From Terribacillus sp. DMT04 (GTDB lineage Bacteria; Bacillota; Bacilli; Bacillales; Amphibacillaceae), in assembly GCF_019056395.1 (NCBI RefSeq), contig NZ_CP077639.1, positions 3,340,392-3,404,391 of the forward strand: a stretch of 64,000 nucleotides of DNA, given 5' to 3'. The notes beneath the pieces were generated by a model. It saw only the letters and a program-made list of their open reading frames with translations. It made no database searches and was not told the DNA's origin. Positions within the stretch are counted from its first letter, which is position 1. Every line of letters starts with the position of its first letter. The position numbers were made by a program, and so were the translations under genes. Shown one piece after another: positions 36,900 through 46,236 of this stretch.

Positions 36900-38866
36900 T
36901 CTTCATTTCTCCCTTCAACATATTCATCAACAATCCGCTGCAGTTCTTCTTTCGCTTCCTGTACGGTCTTGTCAGCAATCTGTGTGGCAGCATTGGTCAG
37001 GTGACCGCCGCCATTCATTTTTTCCATGATTACTTGTACATTCACTTGTCCAAGTGATCTGGCACTAATACCAATTCGTCCATCTTCACGTTCTGAAATG
37101 ACAAAGCTGGCACTGACACCATCCATTGTCAGCAGTGTGTCCGCGGCTTGGGCAATCACAACCGGCCCAAACACTTGCCCTGCTTCGGCTGTCGAAATAG
37201 CGATGCCTTCCCGGTAAATCTCTGTATGTTCTATCAAATGCGCCCGCTTCACATACGTATCCAAATCTTCTTTCATAAAGCGCTGCACCAAGACCGTATC
37301 TGCACCCTTTGAACGAAGATTGGAGGCAGCATCAAATGTACGTGAACCAGTGCGAAGTGTAAAGCTTTTCGTATCGACGATAATTCCTGCAAGTAACGCA
37401 CTCGCTTCTAGTGTAGAAAGTCGCAGCTTCTTAGGCTGGTAGTCCAATAGCTCGGTTACAAGCTCGGCTGTCGAAGAAGCATACGGTTCCATATAGACAA
37501 GCGTCGGCTTCTCAATGAATTCTTCTGCCCGGCGATGGTGATCAATAACGACAACATGCTCTGACTTGCTAAGCAGTTTCTCTTCTGCTACTAGTACAGG
37601 TTTATGTGTATCTACAACCACAACAAGCGTGTTCTTAGTCACTCGGTCCAGCGCTTCTTCCGGACTAATAAATTGCTCCCAAAGTTCCTCATCCGCTTGA
37701 ATAGCTGTCGTTAACTTAGACACACCAGGATGGATATCTTGCTGATCCAATACAATATGTCCAGCTGTATCATTTGCTTCGGCAATCTTCAAAATTCCGA
37801 TAGCAGCTCCAATTGAATCCATATCAGGCGCTTTATGTCCCATGATGAGTACTTGTTCACTCTGTTTAACCAGTTCCTTTAATGCGTGCGAAATGACACG
37901 AGCTCTTACCCTTGTGCGCTTCTCCATCGGATTTGTTTTACCGCCGTAGAAACGCACTTTACCGCCTTCTCCTTTAATCGCCACTTGGTCACCGCCTCGG
38001 CCAAGTGCAAGGTCTAAGCTGGACTGTGCAAGCTCTCCAAGCTCAGGCAATGACTGCCCGCCTGCCCCGACACCGATGCTTAAGGTAATTGGGATATTCT
38101 GATCTGTGATTAATCCTCGAATTTCATCTAGAATTTCGAATTTAGTTCTCTCTAAATCCCTCAAAATGCGGTGATTCAATACAGCAAGAAATCGTTCTTG
38201 TGAGGTACGTTTCAGATACAATCCTTTTTGGCGCGACCATTCATTCAATTGTGCCGTGACACGGGAATTTATTTGACTCTTAGCCGTATCATCTAAATTC
38301 TGGGTCATCTCTTCGTAGTTATCTAAAAAGATAATAGCTAAGACGGTTTGTTCTTCGTTATATAAGTTCTGTATCTCCAGCTGCTTTGTTCGATCAAACA
38401 AGTATAACAAGCGCTCTTCTTTCTTAATAACGGTCAAGAAGTCATAATCATCTAGCGTTATCCATACCTCGTTTTTCTCATCCTTGATTGCCGGGATAAG
38501 TGCTTCTGACAAATCATCCAGCGGCATACCCACAAGTGTATCCTCCGCAAATCTGTTCATATACGGGGTCGTCCACTCAATCTGGTAGTTTTCACTGTAA
38601 AGCACAATACCGATTGGCATTTCCAGCAGCGCTTCCTCACCGACCTTTTTCACCCGGTGAGACATCGTGGAGATATATTCCTCCGTTTGGTCTTGCATCC
38701 GCTGCTCCGTCACAATGCTGTAAAAGAAAGAAAGAGCCAGGAGTACTGTCAATGGCAGTCCAAGCTTCCATTCATAAAACCACACACAAACAAGCAGGAC
38801 GACAGCAAGCGCATATGTCACGATCAAATGCTTACTTAATGTTGGTTTCTTAAATATCTCTGGCAT
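36896..38866 (-). CDS. gdpP: cyclic-di-AMP phosphodiesterase GdpP (YybT)
   Basis: The 656-residue protein has two N-terminal helices (about 15-55), a degenerate PAS domain (80-150), a degenerate GGDEF domain (170-305) and a C-terminal DHH/DHHA1 phosphodiesterase ([27 protein letters not shown]). It hydrolyses c-di-AMP to pApA and so adjusts potassium transport and wall homeostasis. Length matches B. subtilis GdpP (659). It lies between yybS and rplI, the conserved order. Confidence 0.96.
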   Translation of the reverse strand: MPEIFKKPTLSKHLIVTYALAVVLLVCVWFYEWKLGLPLTVLLALSFFYSIVTEQRMQDQTEEYISTMSHRVKKVGEEALLEMPIGIVLYSENYQIEWTTPYMNRFAEDTLVGMPLDDLSEALIPAIKDEKNEVWITLDDYDFLTVIKKEERLLYLFDRTKQLEIQNLYNEEQTVLAIIFLDNYEEMTQNLDDTAKSQINSRVTAQLNEWSRQKGLYLKRTSQERFLAVLNHRILRDLERTKFEILDEIRGLITDQNIPITLSIGVGAGGQSLPELGELAQSSLDLALGRGGDQVAIKGEGGKVRFYGGKTNPMEKRTRVRARVISHALKELVKQSEQVLIMGHKAPDMDSIGAAIGILKIAEANDTAGHIVLDQQDIHPGVSKLTTAIQADEELWEQFISPEEALDRVTKNTLVVVVDTHKPVLVAEEKLLSKSEHVVVIDHHRRAEEFIEKPTLVYMEPYASSTAELVTELLDYQPKKLRLSTLEASALLAGIIVDTKSFTLRTGSRTFDAASNLRSKGADTVLVQRFMKEDLDTYVKRAHLIEHTEIYREGIAISTAEAGQVFGPVVIAQAADTLLTMDGVSASFVISEREDGRIGISARSLGQVNVQVIMEKMNGGGHLTNAATQIADKTVQEAKEELQRIVDEYVEGRNEE

Positions 38867-38902
38867 ATATGTCAGCTCCTAAACCTAAATTCCGCGACCA
38901 TG

Positions 38903-39841
38903 CTATTTCTTGCTGCTCAGCCGTTCCCGAAGCCTGAATCCTATATCAATTATACCCAAAACGCGCACGAGATACAGCAGAAGAGGCCCTAAAAGGATAC
39001 AGAATATAACAGCTAATATCGGAAATACCTTTGCTAGTTTCCGCTCATAAGCAAAATAAAACATAAACGAAAATCCTTGTATGATAAGCAATATTCCTGC
39101 AAACTCGGTGATGTTTACTACAAATGGATACAAACCGCCGTTTGGGTCTATATTGAACCAGCGAGCAAAGGATCCAATAAAGTAAATGAACAGCACAATA
39201 ACAGGCAAGTTAAAACGGCGGAATGGCGGATACAAAATCTTTTCCTTCTGCTGCCGGTTATGAATCTTTTGCGCCAGCCATTGCGTTACGAACGCATACA
39301 AGAGAGAATAAATTGCAATCAAGGTTGGAACAAGAACGAAAATATAATCAATCATTTCGGTCACTTGTCCCCATCGTTCCTCAGGAATTGATCCACCCAA
39401 ATTCTCCATTTGAGTGCGTACCTCTTGCATTGTTTCTTGCATGGTCGTCTGTGCTGTATCAATGATGTTAATGCCAGTTATTGCTTGCGTTAACACCCAG
39501 AAGATTGTCACACCAAGCGCATAACCTGCCGTTCCTTTTAGCAATGCTTCATAAGTTGATTGTTTACGATGCAGCGCATACCCCGTCATCGAGGCTCCGA
39601 TTGCTATGGTTAGCGTAGTCAGTATACCCGCTGGACTCGCTATAATAGATAACAGCAGAATTGCTGCGGAAAAAATGAAACCTGACTTGATTCCATGCCG
39701 AAGCCAATACAATATAATTGGTACTGGCAAAGCACATAAGGCAAAAATCTTAATGAAAGGAACATATATAGCAACCAGCAGCAGTACAAGGTAAATTGCC
39801 CCCAGCATAGCTCCTTCCGTCAGTTGCCGAGCGTTTTTCAT
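38903..39841 (-). CDS. yybS: DUF2232 membrane protein YybS
   Basis: A 312-residue protein with about eight transmembrane helices, starting MKNARQLTEGAMLGAIYLVLLL behind GGGGTG. The frame is open upstream through a candidate regulatory RNA, but the family starts here. DUF2232 proteins resemble substrate-binding S components of ECF transporters; no ligand is known. It is the first gene of yybS-gdpP-rplI. Confidence 0.88.
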   Translation of the reverse strand: MKNARQLTEGAMLGAIYLVLLLVAIYVPFIKIFALCALPVPIILYWLRHGIKSGFIFSAAILLLSIIASPAGILTTLTIAIGASMTGYALHRKQSTYEALLKGTAGYALGVTIFWVLTQAITGINIIDTAQTTMQETMQEVRTQMENLGGSIPEERWGQVTEMIDYIFVLVPTLIAIYSLLYAFVTQWLAQKIHNRQQKEKILYPPFRRFNLPVIVLFIYFIGSFARWFNIDPNGGLYPFVVNITEFAGILLIIQGFSFMFYFAYERKLAKVFPILAVIFCILLGPLLLYLVRVLGIIDIGFRLRERLSSKK

Positions 39842-39882
39842 GAATCGTGACACCCCATTTAAATATGTAATGAAGCAAGTGT

Positions 39883-39975
39883 AGAAAAAGCACAGCTGCT
39901 TAGGCTGTGCTTGCGTTCGCTTGAAAGAGATGAAGGTGCACAAAATAGCCCTCTCATCTGAAGTAATGCTACCCA
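39883..39975 (-). ncRNA. candidate attenuator or small RNA upstream of yybS-gdpP
   Basis: A near-consensus promoter (39979-40007) would start an RNA near 39972. Its first hairpin pairs AGATGA-AGG type arms (39950-39959 with 39928-39936). The loop segment GGCTATTTTGTGC (39938-39950) is complementary, with a 5-base bulge, to GCACAGCC (39903-39910). That is the 5' arm of the following terminator (AAGCACAGC/GCTGTGCTT, 39888-39912, then TTTTTC). This is a classic terminator/antiterminator layout 40 bases before the yybS start. No ribosome-binding site supports a leader peptide. No known riboswitch class was recognised. Confidence 0.55.
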
Positions 39976-39978
39976 CCA

Positions 39979-40007
39979 ATTATACCCGAAAGCAAGTATG
40001 CAAACAA
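39979..40007 (-). promoter_or_regulatory. sigma-A promoter of the yybS leader
   Basis: Minus-strand -35 TTGTTT (40002-40007), 17-base spacer, perfect -10 TATAAT (39979-39984). Confidence 0.7.
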
Positions 40008-40181
40008 ATGATTCGTAGGAAATAGAATGAGGCAAACGCAAACAGTTAATAGGACTATTTATAGGAATTGTCCTATCCGGTCAGCCAGTCTAGCAGTTAA
40101 GCCGTCAACATACATTCCTCATGCCTTTGTAAAATGAAAAATAACTGTTTATTTTTCTAAAACAAGACCTTATAATAGGTA

Positions 40182-40286
40182 GACAACCTTACATTAGATT
40201 TACATTAAATACTTTACACCTCATTAGTTACTAATGAGACGATTCTAAAATCGGCAGCATCGCGACAAGCATGCTGCCGATTTTTT
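40182..40286 (+). ncRNA. candidate independent small RNA
   Basis: TATAAT at 40171-40176 precedes a stretch of about 105 bases with no coding frame. It contains the hairpin CTCATTAG/CTAATGAG (40220-40238) and ends in a strong terminator (AAAATCGGCAGCAT with ATGCTGCCGATTTT, then T6; 40247-40286). The -35 region (TTTATT) is weak. It lies back to back with the yybS leader and is gene-free. Confidence 0.5.
40247..40286 (+). terminator. intrinsic terminator of the small RNA candidate
   Basis: A 14-bp perfect stem (AAAATCGGCAGCAT and its complement) around a 10-base loop, followed by T6. Confidence 0.85.
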
Positions 40287-40441
40287 CATTCCACATTTTT
40301 TCCACATATTTTCTACACGATCGAGAAGATATACAAGCTGACTGCGTGCTAAGATAATAATAAGATCAGAGGTTATAACAACAACAAAACGGGTATAGAT
40401 GAAACTAACGAATATAAATCAACAGAAAGGGTAGGAATATC

Positions 40442-40525
40442 ATGAAAAACAGTCGTTTTAATGTGATTCTTGCAGCAACATTACTACTGAGCAGTGTCGG
40501 TGGCTATTTGAACTCTATTCTTTAA
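40442..40525 (+). CDS. 27-residue hydrophobic microprotein
   Basis: ATG 40442 opens a 27-codon frame, MKNSRFNVILAATLLLSSVG and a short tail GYLNSIL. The ribosome-binding site AAGGGTAGGA lies upstream and an intrinsic terminator lies at 40541-40571, so it looks like a complete one-gene unit. The charged start and hydrophobic core resemble a signal peptide, a small membrane peptide or a type I toxin. No family was recognised and no regulator gene is adjacent. Confidence 0.5.
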   Translation: MKNSRFNVILAATLLLSSVGGYLNSIL

Positions 40526-40540
40526 TATTTATTCTTCTTG

Positions 40541-40571
40541 AAGCTCTCCTGAAAAGGCAGAGCTTTTTTAT
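40541..40571 (+). terminator. terminator of the microprotein unit
   Basis: AAGCTCT pairs with AGAGCTT around an inner CC/GG pairing, followed by T6. Confidence 0.75.
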
Positions 40572-40668
40572 TTTCCTCCATATAAGGCTTACCTTACAAA
40601 TCTGTACTTGGAACATCTCATATAATATGTCAAAATATTTTTAACTTTATTGATAGGAGTGGAACGAA

Positions 40669-41484
40669 TTGCTGACAGATTATCACGTACATATGGCAGA
40701 AACCGGCACTTTCACATTGGAATATATTCACGAATACCTTGAGGCGGCACGCAGCAAGGGAATTGAAGAATTCGGAATTTCTGAGCACGCATATTTCTTC
40801 CAGGAAACAAATAAAATCTTGTCCAATCCTTGGGTTGAAAACCGACGGACACTGCATTTTCAAGATTACCTAGCCTTCTTCGAAGAAATCAAAAAACAAA
40901 AACTCCCAGTGAAAATGGGTATTGAAATGGATTATACACCTGGTAAAGAAGCAGAAATAGCTGAATTTCTAGATCAACATTCCTTTGATTATGTGATAGG
41001 ATCTGTTCACTGGATTCGCGAATGGGGAATTGATCTTGATATGTACAAAGAGGAGTATGAAAAAAGAGATCTGAAGCAAGTATATCGTGATTATTATGAT
41101 CAAATTGTAACATTAGCTGAATCCAAGCTCTTCAGCTTTGTCGGCCATATTGACTTAATAAAGATTTTTGGCTACAAACCAGATGACCAAGCATTTGTAG
41201 AAGGGGAATATGACCGGGTTGTTAAAGCACTTGCGGAAAACGATACATGCATCGAAATCAGTACTGCTGGCTTACGAAAGCCGGTCGGGGAAATATATCC
41301 TGATCCGCTTCTTTTGCAGAAATGCTTTGATGCGGGCGTCGGTATTGTAATTAATTCAGATGCACACGCCCCTAAACATGTTGGTTATGCCTATTCCGAA
41401 GCAATACAGCTTGCCAAAAAGGTTGGCTACACAGAAATTCAGACGTTCGAAAAAAGACAGCGGAAAGCTGTACCGCTTGGCTGA
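40669..41484 (+). CDS. hisJ: histidinol-phosphatase, PHP family
   Basis: A 271-residue PHP-domain phosphatase. The metal ligands DYHVHM, SEHAYF, the mid-protein HIDLIK and the C-terminal NSDAH are present. It converts histidinol phosphate to histidinol in histidine synthesis. B. subtilis HisJ has 268 residues. The start is TTG 40669 behind AGGAG. No other his gene is nearby, as in B. subtilis, where hisJ also lies away from the operon. Confidence 0.85.
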   Translation: MLTDYHVHMAETGTFTLEYIHEYLEAARSKGIEEFGISEHAYFFQETNKILSNPWVENRRTLHFQDYLAFFEEIKKQKLPVKMGIEMDYTPGKEAEIAEFLDQHSFDYVIGSVHWIREWGIDLDMYKEEYEKRDLKQVYRDYYDQIVTLAESKLFSFVGHIDLIKIFGYKPDDQAFVEGEYDRVVKALAENDTCIEISTAGLRKPVGEIYPDPLLLQKCFDAGVGIVINSDAHAPKHVGYAYSEAIQLAKKVGYTEIQTFEKRQRKAVPLG

Positions 41485-41522
41485 AAAACTGCATAAATCC
41501 CTCGATTAGAGGCAATTTAGTG

Positions 41523-41555
41523 AATGGAGCTGCAGCTACTGCAAGCTCCATTTCT
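41523..41555 (+). terminator. terminator after hisJ
   Basis: AATGGAGCT pairs with AGCTCCATT around a 12-base loop, followed by a T-rich stretch. Confidence 0.7.
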
Positions 41556-41671
41556 ATGTTAGAAGCCCTTACAAGTCAGAATACTTTTTCTAGTTTCTAT
41601 TTATAGCTGTATTTCCTATAATGAACTACATATCTTCATACATGCAATAAGGACAGAAAAGGAGTGACAGC

Positions 41672-42994
41672 ATGAATCAACCAGAAAACGCAGCATTAAA
41701 GAAAGACATCGGACTTTTTCTAGGTTTATCTATTGTGGTAGGTACGATTATTGGTTCTGGTGTATTTATGAAACCTGGTCCCGTCCTAAGTTACGCTGGC
41801 AGCGCTGATATGGCCATGCTTGCCTGGCTTATTGGCGGACTTTTGACGCTTGCTGGCGGTTTGACAATTGCCGAAGTTGGTGTTCAAATCCCAAAAACCG
41901 GCGGGCTATATGCCTATCTTGAGGAAACATACGGCGAAATATGGGGCTTTCTTTGCGGATGGGTGCAGACCATCTTGTATGGACCAGCAATTATCGCTGC
42001 GCTAGGCCTTTATTTTGGGACATTAATGGTTAACTTGTTCGGCTGGAGTACGACTTGGACAGCTGGTGTTGGTATTGCCAGTGTCTTATTTCTTTGTATC
42101 ATTAATATTATTGGAACGAAATTTGGCGGTATTGTACAACTGGTCACGACAATCGGCAAACTGCTGCCTATTATTCTTATTGTTATCTTCGGCTTTTGGA
42201 AAGGTGACGCAGATTTCTTTAGTGCTGTCCCGGAGGCACTCTCGGAGATAAATTTTGGTGCTGCTGTTTTGGCAACTTTGTTTGCTTACGATGGCTGGAT
42301 CATGCTCGCATCTATGGGCGGAGAAATGAAAGATCCTGAGAAAACACTGCCTAGAGCAATGATTGGCGGTATTTTGATTGTTACAGCATGTTACCTGTTA
42401 ATCAACGCTGCTATGCTTTATATTTTACCAGCAGCTGAGATTGTTAGCTTAAACACCAATGCGGCAAGCACCGCAGCGAAACTTGTGCTTGGTGATACTG
42501 GTGAAATTATCGTTAGTTTAGGGATAATTGTAAGCATCTTCGGCTGTTTAAACGGTAAAATTCTTACATTTCCGCGAATCCCATTTGCAATGGCAGAGCG
42601 CGGCCAATTGCCATTTTCAAATTTGCTTCAAAAAGTGCACCCTACATTCCAAACACCTTGGGTTGCAGTTGTTTTGCAGCTTGTATTGTCTGTCATTTTT
42701 ATGCTTGTAAGCAATCCAGATAAACTATCAGAAATCAGTATTTTTACCATTTATCTATTTTATGTTTTGGCTTTTTATGCTGTTTTCATCTTACGAAAAC
42801 GACATAAAGGAAAAGAACGTGCTTATAGCGTACCGCTCTATCCTTTTATTCCAATAGCTGCAATCGCCGGCTCTTTGTTTGTCTTAATCAGTACATTGTT
42901 CACAGACTTCCTAAGCTGCTTATTATCTATTGGAATAGCAGTTATCGGACTGCCAATATTTTATGCGTTGAAAGCGAAGAAGCGAGCAGAGTAA
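41672..42994 (+). CDS. amino acid permease, LAT/SteT-like
   Basis: A 440-residue permease with 12 helices; the first has GLSIVVGTIIGSGVFMKPGPV and helix six has FAYDGWIMLASMGGEMKDP, both characteristic of the L-type amino acid transporter group that includes B. subtilis SteT (438 residues), a serine/threonine exchanger. AAAGGAGTG precedes ATG 41672. It faces serA across a shared terminator, and a link to serine is suggestive but not proven. Confidence 0.88.
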   Translation: MNQPENAALKKDIGLFLGLSIVVGTIIGSGVFMKPGPVLSYAGSADMAMLAWLIGGLLTLAGGLTIAEVGVQIPKTGGLYAYLEETYGEIWGFLCGWVQTILYGPAIIAALGLYFGTLMVNLFGWSTTWTAGVGIASVLFLCIINIIGTKFGGIVQLVTTIGKLLPIILIVIFGFWKGDADFFSAVPEALSEINFGAAVLATLFAYDGWIMLASMGGEMKDPEKTLPRAMIGGILIVTACYLLINAAMLYILPAAEIVSLNTNAASTAAKLVLGDTGEIIVSLGIIVSIFGCLNGKILTFPRIPFAMAERGQLPFSNLLQKVHPTFQTPWVAVVLQLVLSVIFMLVSNPDKLSEISIFTIYLFYVLAFYAVFILRKRHKGKERAYSVPLYPFIPIAAIAGSLFVLISTLFTDFLSCLLSIGIAVIGLPIFYALKAKKRAE

Positions 42995-43010
42995 TCTGCC
43001 CGCTTCTTTT
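42976..43010. terminator. bidirectional terminator between the permease and serA
   Basis: GAAGCGAGCAGA pairs with TCTGCCCGCTTC; the permease stop codon lies in the loop, and T runs flank both sides. Confidence 0.8.
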
Positions 43011-44593
43011 CATATCGTAATAGCTGTTACATCAAAAATATCCGCCAGCTGCTTCAATTCTTGTACTTCTTCCGCCTGTGGTTCTTTATCGACCGTGAGC
43101 ATCATAATGGCATCGCCGCCTTCATTAGATCGCCCTACTTGCATTGTTGCAATATTAACCGCGTACTTGGCAAGCAAAGTTCCCACACGACCAATAGCTC
43201 CCGGCTGGTCTTTATGGCGCACGAGCAGCATATGGCCCGCTGGTGTAACATCTACATAATAGTTATCAACCTTTACAATCCGCGCTCCTAGTCCATTTAC
43301 TAAGGTCCCAGCCACTTTATGGGTGACGGAAGCTGATCTTGCTTCTACAGTTACCAGACTAGTGAAGCCTCTTGTGGTAGATGTTTTTTGTTCATTAATT
43401 GTTATGCCGCGCTTCTTAGCCAAATGTGTCGCATTGACATCATTTACATTTCCTAAGTAACGCTGCAGCAGACCTTTCACCGTATTCCGAGTTAACGGCG
43501 CAACCTCTTTGTCAGCTAGCTCCCCTGCATAATATACTGTAACTTCTTCAATGGCATCCGGCATTGTTCGTGCAAGGAATGCACCAAGCTTTTCAGCCAA
43601 ATCAAAATATGGCTGGATTTTCCGCATTAATTCTGGTGAGACGGAGGAGAAATTGACAGGATGAATGGCTTGTCCGCCGCGAAGAATCTGCATCACATCC
43701 TTGCTCACATCAATCGCCACGTTCTCCTGCGCTTCCACCGTGCTGGCACCTAAATGCGGCGTTGCAATTACTTGCGGCAGCTCCAGCAATTTATGATGAA
43801 CAGCTGGTTCCTCTTCAAATACATCCAATGCTGCTCCTGCCACCTTGCCGCTGATGATTGCTTCATATAACGCATCTTCATCAATGATACCGCCTCTGGC
43901 GCAGTTCATAATCTGCACGCCATCCTTCATCTTAGCAAAAGCATCTGCAGAGATCATATGCCGCGTTTCCTTCAGTAATGGTGTATGGACTGTTAGGAAA
44001 TCACTAACTGCAAACACTTCGTCCAGTGTTCCATAAGCGATACCCATCTTGTCTGCACGATCCTTTGTTAAGAATGGGTCATATGCAACAACATCCATAC
44101 GCTGTCCTTTGGCCCGATACGCAACCTCCGCTCCGATTCGACCCATCCCAACGATACCAAGTGTCTTTCCTTTCAATTCCACGCCAATATGTTGTTTGCG
44201 CTCCCAGCGTTCTTGTTTCAAAGCAAGAAAAGCTTGCGGAATATTACGAGCAAGGGACATCATCATAGCAACAGTATGTTCTGCAGCAGAGTTTGTATTC
44301 CCGTCAGGAGCATTGACAACAACAATGCCAAGTTCTGTTGCTGCTTCCAAATCAATGTTGTCCACACCGACTCCAGCGCGTCCAATAACTTTCAGATTCG
44401 GAGCTGCTTCCATAATTGCTCGTGTAACAGTCGTTTGACTGCGGACGAGCAATGCGTGGTAGTTTCCGATTTTTTCGATTAGCTCGGGTTCTGCTAATCC
44501 TGTGTCAACAGTCACATGGAAGTCATCAGCTAATGTTAGTGGAGCCATTCCCTCTTCACTTAACGGATCACTAATCAGCACATTGTATGTCAT
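43010..44593 (-). CDS. serA: D-3-phosphoglycerate dehydrogenase
   Basis: A 527-residue enzyme, first step of serine synthesis from 3-phosphoglycerate. The catalytic domain has GRAGVGVDNID, NAD-binding GIVGMGRIG, and catalytic Arg, Glu and His near NCARGG, EEEP and HLGAST. An intervening ASB domain and a C-terminal ACT domain (HKDQPGAIGRVG) allow serine feedback. Its ATG shares a base with the stop of the upstream aminotransferase (TAATG), so both fall under the T-box. Confidence 0.96.
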   Translation of the reverse strand: MTYNVLISDPLSEEGMAPLTLADDFHVTVDTGLAEPELIEKIGNYHALLVRSQTTVTRAIMEAAPNLKVIGRAGVGVDNIDLEAATELGIVVVNAPDGNTNSAAEHTVAMMMSLARNIPQAFLALKQERWERKQHIGVELKGKTLGIVGMGRIGAEVAYRAKGQRMDVVAYDPFLTKDRADKMGIAYGTLDEVFAVSDFLTVHTPLLKETRHMISADAFAKMKDGVQIMNCARGGIIDEDALYEAIISGKVAGAALDVFEEEPAVHHKLLELPQVIATPHLGASTVEAQENVAIDVSKDVMQILRGGQAIHPVNFSSVSPELMRKIQPYFDLAEKLGAFLARTMPDAIEEVTVYYAGELADKEVAPLTRNTVKGLLQRYLGNVNDVNATHLAKKRGITINEQKTSTTRGFTSLVTVEARSASVTHKVAGTLVNGLGARIVKVDNYYVDVTPAGHMLLVRHKDQPGAIGRVGTLLAKYAVNIATMQVGRSNEGGDAIMMLTVDKEPQAEEVQELKQLADIFDVTAITI

Positions 44594-45753
44594 TATTTAT
44601 TCGCTCCTTGCTCAAGATAGATTTGCTGGGCAGCCTGTGTACCTGCTCCTAGCGTTATCTGCTTTCCAATTTGCATGAGTCCAATTTCCACTGCACTAAT
44701 GACTTGCAGCACATCTGCCGGAGAGCAATATCCCATATGTCCGATTCGGAAAATCTCCCCCTTCATATGTTGCTGACCGCCTGCAAACGCTAAATTGAAC
44801 TCCTGCTTCACTTGCTTACGGAGCTGTTCAGCATCAAAATCTGCCGGTTTAATTGCTGTTACTGTCGGCGAAGCATATGTATCTTCTACTAGCAGCGGTA
44901 CTTCCAACGCTCGGAAGGCAGCTCTTGTCATATCCCGCATTAAGCGATGTCGCGCATACACTTGCTCCAGCCCTTCTTCTTCCAACAGCGTCAAAACTTG
45001 CTCCAATCCAAACAGGATAGATAAAGCAGGCGTGAACGGGGTGCTGTCTTTTGCGATACCATCACGATATTTTGTCAGATCCAGATAAAAACGCGGCTGT
45101 GTGTTGGCTTCAATTACTTGCCATGCCCGTTCACTTACTACTGCAAAAAACATTCCGCCAGGCAGCATAAACGCCTTTTGTGTACCTGTAACGAGAATAT
45201 CAATTCCCCATGCATCAAATTCTGTTTCCACACCTGCTACACAGGAGACGCCGTCTACGATAACCAATGCATCAGAAACTTCATGAATTGCTTCGGCAAT
45301 CTCTTTAACTGGGTTCAGCACACCTGTAGAAGTCTCACAGTAGGTAACGAAGACAGAGCTGATTTCCGGATATTTTTGAAGTACTGCTTTAATATCTTCC
45401 GGATTTGCAGCTTCTCCCCATGTGACGTCTATCTGGTGAATATGCAGCTGATAAGCCTTCGCTATTTTGACGAAACGATCTCCAAAAGCACCAACTACCA
45501 CAACCAAGACTTCATCACCAGGCTTCGCCGTATTAGCTACGGCCGCCTCCAAACCGGCAGTTCCGCTTCCTGTAACTAACAAAACATCTTGTTCAGTTCC
45601 GAAAACAGGCTTTAACCTTGGCTTAATGCGCTGCAGCAATGCAGTTGTTTCCGCACCGCGGTGGCCAATCATGGGCTGACTCATTGCCCGCTGCACACTC
45701 GGCGGTATTGGTGATGGTCCTGGAATACGTAGTAAAAGCTGATCTGGTAACAT
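44593..45753 (-). CDS. class V aminotransferase, probable phosphoserine or serine aminotransferase
   Basis: A 386-residue PLP enzyme with fold-type I features. The opening RIPGPSPIPPSV, the ATP-like VTGSGTAGLEAA segment and the PLP Lys in GTQKAFMLPGG are typical of the alanine-glyoxylate/serine-pyruvate aminotransferase group. It is not the standard SerC family. Its operon with serA under a T-box suggests it takes the SerC step in serine synthesis; this is inference. GGAGG precedes ATG 45753. Confidence 0.85.
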   Translation of the reverse strand: MLPDQLLLRIPGPSPIPPSVQRAMSQPMIGHRGAETTALLQRIKPRLKPVFGTEQDVLLVTGSGTAGLEAAVANTAKPGDEVLVVVVGAFGDRFVKIAKAYQLHIHQIDVTWGEAANPEDIKAVLQKYPEISSVFVTYCETSTGVLNPVKEIAEAIHEVSDALVIVDGVSCVAGVETEFDAWGIDILVTGTQKAFMLPGGMFFAVVSERAWQVIEANTQPRFYLDLTKYRDGIAKDSTPFTPALSILFGLEQVLTLLEEEGLEQVYARHRLMRDMTRAAFRALEVPLLVEDTYASPTVTAIKPADFDAEQLRKQVKQEFNLAFAGGQQHMKGEIFRIGHMGYCSPADVLQVISAVEIGLMQIGKQITLGAGTQAAQQIYLEQGANK

Positions 45754-45789
45754 AGTTTCTTTTCCTCCTTGGTTTGTTAGATTTCTTCA

Positions 45790-46070
45790 CAGGTAAAAAA
45801 GCCAATAAGAAAAGCCTTCCGCTCCCTTACCTGTTTGTAAGGGGCGAAAAGCTTGAATCTACTCACGCGGTGCCACCCTTTTTTACCGTCTGTGTCATTG
45901 CACAGTACAGCCTTCATTGAAGCTATGCGTAACGGGCATATACCGGACAAACCTACTTCATTCAGCCTGCCTATTCCGAAGTGCTGCCCTTTGCCGGATT
46001 ATGCTAGTTTCCACCATCCACTAGCTCTCTTGGATAATCACTGTTCAAAGGTATGGTCTTCATCAACATA
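45790..46070 (-). promoter_or_regulatory. T-box riboswitch leader of the aminotransferase-serA operon
   Basis: The minus strand holds the T-box sequence AGGGTGGCACCGCG (45866-45879) that pairs with uncharged tRNA. Upstream is Stem I with the AGAGAGCTAGTGGATGGTG motif. The terminator (AAGCTTTTCGCCCCTTAC with GTAAGGGAGCGGAAGGCTT, 45811-45853) precedes the coding region. The 3' side of the specifier loop reads GAATGAAGTAGG, in which AGT fits a serine codon. Uncharged serine tRNA would allow readthrough. The specifier assignment is my reading, not a calculation. Confidence 0.85.
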
Positions 46071-46236
46071 GTTGGTGTTTGGTTCAATTTTTTATTTATC
46101 ATAGCAGACACACAGCTGATGTCAATATGTTTTCAAATAATTTTACCAAATGTGATTGTTCGGATTTTGCTGTATTCTGCTTCCTTATCGTTTTTTTGCT
46201 ATACTGGAAAAAATAAAAAAAGTTGGAGGATTCATC

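Noticed and set aside
39859..40041. Minus-strand frame upstream of yybS
   Set aside because: No ribosome-binding site; it overlays the promoter, leader hairpins and terminator.
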